Shown: one piece after another, positions 8,152-9,506 of the stretch | Position numbering within the stretch: the first letter of the stretch is position 1 | How the letters are laid out: each line of letters starts with the position of its first letter | Assembly: GCA_964591105.1 (NCBI GenBank) | Contig: CAZPZR010000068.1 | Span: forward strand, 1-9,506 | DNA length: 9,506 bases | DNA from: CAZPZR01 sp964591105 | GTDB lineage: Bacteria > Bacillota > Clostridia > Lachnospirales > Lachnospiraceae | Direction of reading: 5' to 3' | The notes under the pieces: generated by a model | Told to the model about the DNA's origin: nothing | The model's input: the letters and a program-made list of their open reading frames with translations, nothing else | Database searches by the model: none | Translations under genes and position numbers: made by a program

Positions 8152-8739
8152 CTATAACTTTTTATCTAAACTTTTCATAAAAACTTTATAAACAAAAAAC
8201 ACGATTGAAGCGTCTATAATTGCAATTACTGCGCCACCAAGCACATCCGTTGGATAATGCACACCAACATAAAGTCTTGACAAGCCAATGAGCACTGACA
8301 AAATCAGGAAAAACCATCCCGCTATCTTTGGGAAGTACACCTTTCCCTTTTCAATCAGTTGTCCTTTTTGGCTGACAATCCACAACATGACACCAACTGC
8401 CATCGAATTGGCCGTGTGTCCCGATGGAAAGGAACGGTCACTCTGTTTTTCAATAATCCTTGTAAGCCCTTCAATCACTTCATAAGGTCGCGTTCTCGCA
8501 ATCATTGGTTTTAAACAAAGATTCGTAATTACAAATGTCAAAAGTAATGCCCCAGCACCAAGCATTCCTGCTTTTCTTGTTTTGGGAATGGCCAGTAGCA
8601 CCAACAACAGTACAATCCATAAAATTCCATGATCTCCAAGATGCGTAATAAACTTCACAATTGGTGTAAGAAAATCATTTCTTATATTATCTTGTATCCA
8701 TAATAATAAGTTCCCATCTATTTGAGCTATCCCATCCAT
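8152..8739 (-). CDS. PAP2-family membrane lipid phosphatase (undecaprenyl-diphosphatase / PgpB-like)
   Basis: This is an integral membrane phosphatase of the type 2 phosphatidic acid phosphatase family, probably acting on a lipid phosphate or diphosphate at the outer face of the membrane. All three catalytic blocks are intact: C1 KPMIARTRP (residues 77-85, K-x6-RP), C2 PSGH (105-108) and C3 SRLYVGVHYPTD (154-165, SR-x5-H-x3-D). Its 195 residues with about five or six hydrophobic segments fit BcrC and PgpB-sized members. The ATG at 8737-8739 has a perfect AGGAGGT 7 nt upstream. No terminator separates it from the ABC gene 47 nt downstream, so they are probably one operon. BcrC-type members recycle undecaprenyl diphosphate and can protect against bacitracin. 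That role here is inferred; phosphatidylglycerophosphate or other lipid phosphates are equally possible. Confidence 0.92.
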   Translation of the reverse strand: MDGIAQIDGNLLLWIQDNIRNDFLTPIVKFITHLGDHGILWIVLLLVLLAIPKTRKAGMLGAGALLLTFVITNLCLKPMIARTRPYEVIEGLTRIIEKQSDRSFPSGHTANSMAVGVMLWIVSQKGQLIEKGKVYFPKIAGWFFLILSVLIGLSRLYVGVHYPTDVLGGAVIAIIDASIVFFVYKVFMKSLDKKL

Positions 8740-8767
8740 GCTATAGACCTCCTGTCAATTCATATGC

Positions 8768-8814
8768 ATGAAGTGTAACATATTTCGATGTTGTATTCAA
8801 TGTACACACTTCAT
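8768..8814. repeat. 9-bp inverted repeat around the PAP2 promoter
   Basis: ATGAAGTGT (8768-8776) and ACACTTCAT (8806-8814) are perfect inverted copies 29 nt apart. One arm covers the -10 box of the phosphatase promoter and the other lies just upstream of its -35. A further ATTCAT copy of the outer part is at 8758-8763. The layout would suit an operator bound by two dimers or by a looping regulator. No regulator gene is present in the window to match it. Confidence 0.5.
8772..8800 (-). promoter_or_regulatory. Promoter of the PAP2-ABC unit
   Basis: On the minus strand, -35 TTGAAT (8800-8795) and -10 TACACT (8777-8772) are 17 nt apart, and the -10 carries a TGn extension (TG at 8780-8779). Each hexamer matches 4 of 6 consensus positions, with TGn making up for the weak -10. 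Transcription would start near 8765, about 26 nt before the ATG. The -10 lies inside one arm of an inverted repeat. Confidence 0.5.
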
Positions 8815-8848
8815 CCTAGCGTCTACAATTTCTTTCTCATTCCATTTA

Positions 8849-8857
8849 TGTTAAAAT
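8849..8857 (+). promoter_or_regulatory. Extended -10 promoter of the HAD gene
   Basis: TGTTAAAAT holds a TGn extension and a -10 hexamer TAAAAT with one mismatch. The -35 region (TTTCTT) is poor. Transcription would begin near 8864, with AAGGAG at 8875-8880 and the ATG at 8889, so the leader is about 25 nt. It is divergent from the phosphatase promoter, with the two -10 boxes about 75 bp apart. Confidence 0.5.
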
Positions 8858-8888
8858 AGAAAAAACACCTACATAAGGAGAAATTTTT

Positions 8889-9356
8889 ATGATTATTGAA
8901 ATTCCTGGCTACCAGACATTCGATTTAACTCATCTCATTTTAGATTATAACGGAACAATCGCAGAAGACGGCGAAATTCCTCAGAAGGTAAAGGATTGCT
9001 TACACGCATTGTCTAAGTATTTTCAAATTTATGTTCTTACGGCAGACACTCATGGAACTGCTGCCGCAAAGTGCGAAGGATTACCATTAAAAATTATGAC
9101 GTTCCCATCCGCATCCGCAATGAATGAAAAATTAAATATCGTAACATCTCTTGGTGCTGAACATTGTGTTGCTATTGGAAATGGAAGAAATGATGTCCCA
9201 ATGTGTCAGGCTGCATCTCTCAGTATTGCAGTCATTGGAAAAGAAGGGGCTTATGGAAAGCTGGTAAACGAAACAGATATTGTAACCTGTTCCATCGTTG
9301 ATGCCCTTGAACTTTTGTCTTTTCCCAAACGTATCATTGCAACATTGCGCGGCTAG
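8889..9356 (+). CDS. HAD-superfamily protein, soluble P-type ATPase-like
   Basis: This is a small cytoplasmic protein of 155 residues resembling only the phosphorylation domain of P-type ATPases, with no membrane helices, cap domain or actuator domain. Motif I is DYNGT (19-23), with Asp 19 as the likely phosphorylated nucleophile. Motif II is the Thr of VLTADT (Thr 51), Lys 81 is a candidate for motif III, and GNGRNDVPM (97-105) is motif IV, comparable with GDGxNDxP of P-type ATPases. The position two after the nucleophile is Asn, where HAD phosphatases have the general-acid Asp and P-type ATPases have Thr, so rapid phosphatase activity is doubtful. The start has AAGGAG 8 nt upstream. It is divergent from the phosphatase gene and has no clear terminator. 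Stand-alone proteins of this kind are known in bacteria and archaea, but their substrate is not established. Confidence 0.85.
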   Translation: MIIEIPGYQTFDLTHLILDYNGTIAEDGEIPQKVKDCLHALSKYFQIYVLTADTHGTAAAKCEGLPLKIMTFPSASAMNEKLNIVTSLGAEHCVAIGNGRNDVPMCQAASLSIAVIGKEGAYGKLVNETDIVTCSIVDALELLSFPKRIIATLRG

Positions 9357-9409
9357 TGTACGTCTCAACTTCATCCTTGATTTTCCATCTTTTTGATGGT
9401 ATACTAGCC
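9351..9409 (+). repeat. 10-bp inverted repeat with nested hairpin after the HAD gene
   Basis: GGCTAGTGTA (9351-9360, containing the TAG stop) pairs with TATACTAGCC (9400-9409) over ten positions with one G-U wobble. Inside, CCATC (9385-9389) and GATGG (9395-9399) form a hairpin with a TTTTT loop that abuts the outer stem. No U-tract follows, so it is not a standard intrinsic terminator for the HAD transcript. The right arm holds the -10 box of the next promoter. Confidence 0.55.
9377..9405 (+). promoter_or_regulatory. Promoter for the gene beyond the right edge
   Basis: -35 TTGATT (9377-9382) and -10 TATACT (9400-9405) are separated by exactly 17 nt. The spacer contains the perfect dyad CCATC-N5-GATGG, which could also be read as an operator. 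Transcription would begin near 9412, producing a leader of about 95 nt before the expected start codon. Confidence 0.6.
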
Positions 9410-9411
9410 CT

Positions 9412-9506
9412 CGTTATAAAACCCACAAAAACAAGGTCTTATTAAGGGTTCTCGAGTGTTCGTGACCTTCCACTCGTAAAACAAAACTAAAGGAGATTTT
9501 AAAAAT
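9412..9506 (+). promoter_or_regulatory. Structured 5' leader of the next gene, possible riboregulator
   Basis: Two local hairpins can form: AACCC (9420-9424) with GGGTT (9446-9450), and CGAGTG (9453-9458) with CACTCG (9471-9476). AAGGTC (9433-9438) in the first loop is the exact complement of GACCTT (9464-9469) in the second loop, so a 6-bp loop-loop contact, or an alternative long hairpin, is possible. CCTT of the second loop also complements AAGG of the ribosome binding site AAAGGAG (9489-9495). An A-rich tail (9477-9491) joins the second hairpin to that site. The window ends in AT 9 nt after AAGGAG, so the start codon is probably ATG at 9505-9507. No known riboswitch class was recognised with confidence. 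Confidence 0.45.

Noticed and set aside
9351..9409. Intrinsic terminator of the HAD gene
   Set aside because: The stem is good, but the following bases have no U-tract, so I list it as an inverted repeat with unresolved function.
9453..9495. preQ1-I riboswitch
   Set aside because: The A-rich tail and position before a ribosome binding site are suggestive, but loop length, stem length and the expected pseudoknot pairing do not match well enough to call it.

Overview
The window looks like a chromosomal segment of a low-GC Gram-positive anaerobe of the Clostridia, most likely a Lachnospiraceae relative. This rests on its AT-rich composition, strong AGGAGG-type ribosome binding sites, extended -10 (TGn) promoters, and gene types usual in that group: a Na/Pi cotransporter fused to PhoU, a very large MacB-type ABC protein and a stand-alone P-ATPase-like HAD protein. 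The family assignment is an inference from style, not from a database match.

Layout, left to right. Six genes lie on the minus strand and are transcribed leftwards; the seventh is on the plus strand. (1) frr, cut by the left edge, and pyrH form a tight pair (13 nt apart) with their own extended -10 promoter just beyond the intrinsic terminator of the next gene. (2) An alanine/glycine:cation symporter (AGCS) gene with a clear terminator. (3) A Na+/phosphate cotransporter with a C-terminal PhoU-like domain, followed by a short GNRA-capped hairpin that is probably its terminator. Its upstream region carries four hexamers of TTAACA type spaced exactly 11 bp apart, which is the layout of a PhoP (Pho) box, plus a good sigma-A promoter. 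(4) A two-gene unit of a PAP2-type membrane lipid phosphatase followed 47 nt later by a 1128-residue fused ATPase/permease of MacB type. (5) A 149-bp divergent intergenic region with an inverted repeat around the phosphatase promoter. (6) On the plus strand, a small HAD-superfamily protein of the soluble P-type ATPase type. (7) After it, a promoter and a roughly 95-nt structured leader that ends in a ribosome binding site at the right edge, so another plus-strand gene very probably starts at or just past the window end.

Functionally the block is housekeeping plus transport: pyrimidine nucleotide synthesis and ribosome recycling, amino-acid uptake, phosphate uptake with probable Pho control, and an envelope unit that pairs lipid-phosphate hydrolysis with an ABC exporter or mechanotransmission protein. 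No mobile element, CRISPR array, tRNA or rRNA was seen. No gene-free stretch exceeds 300 bases. The most interesting parts are non-coding: the right-edge leader, with two hairpins whose loops share a perfect 6-nt complement, and the Pho-box array.
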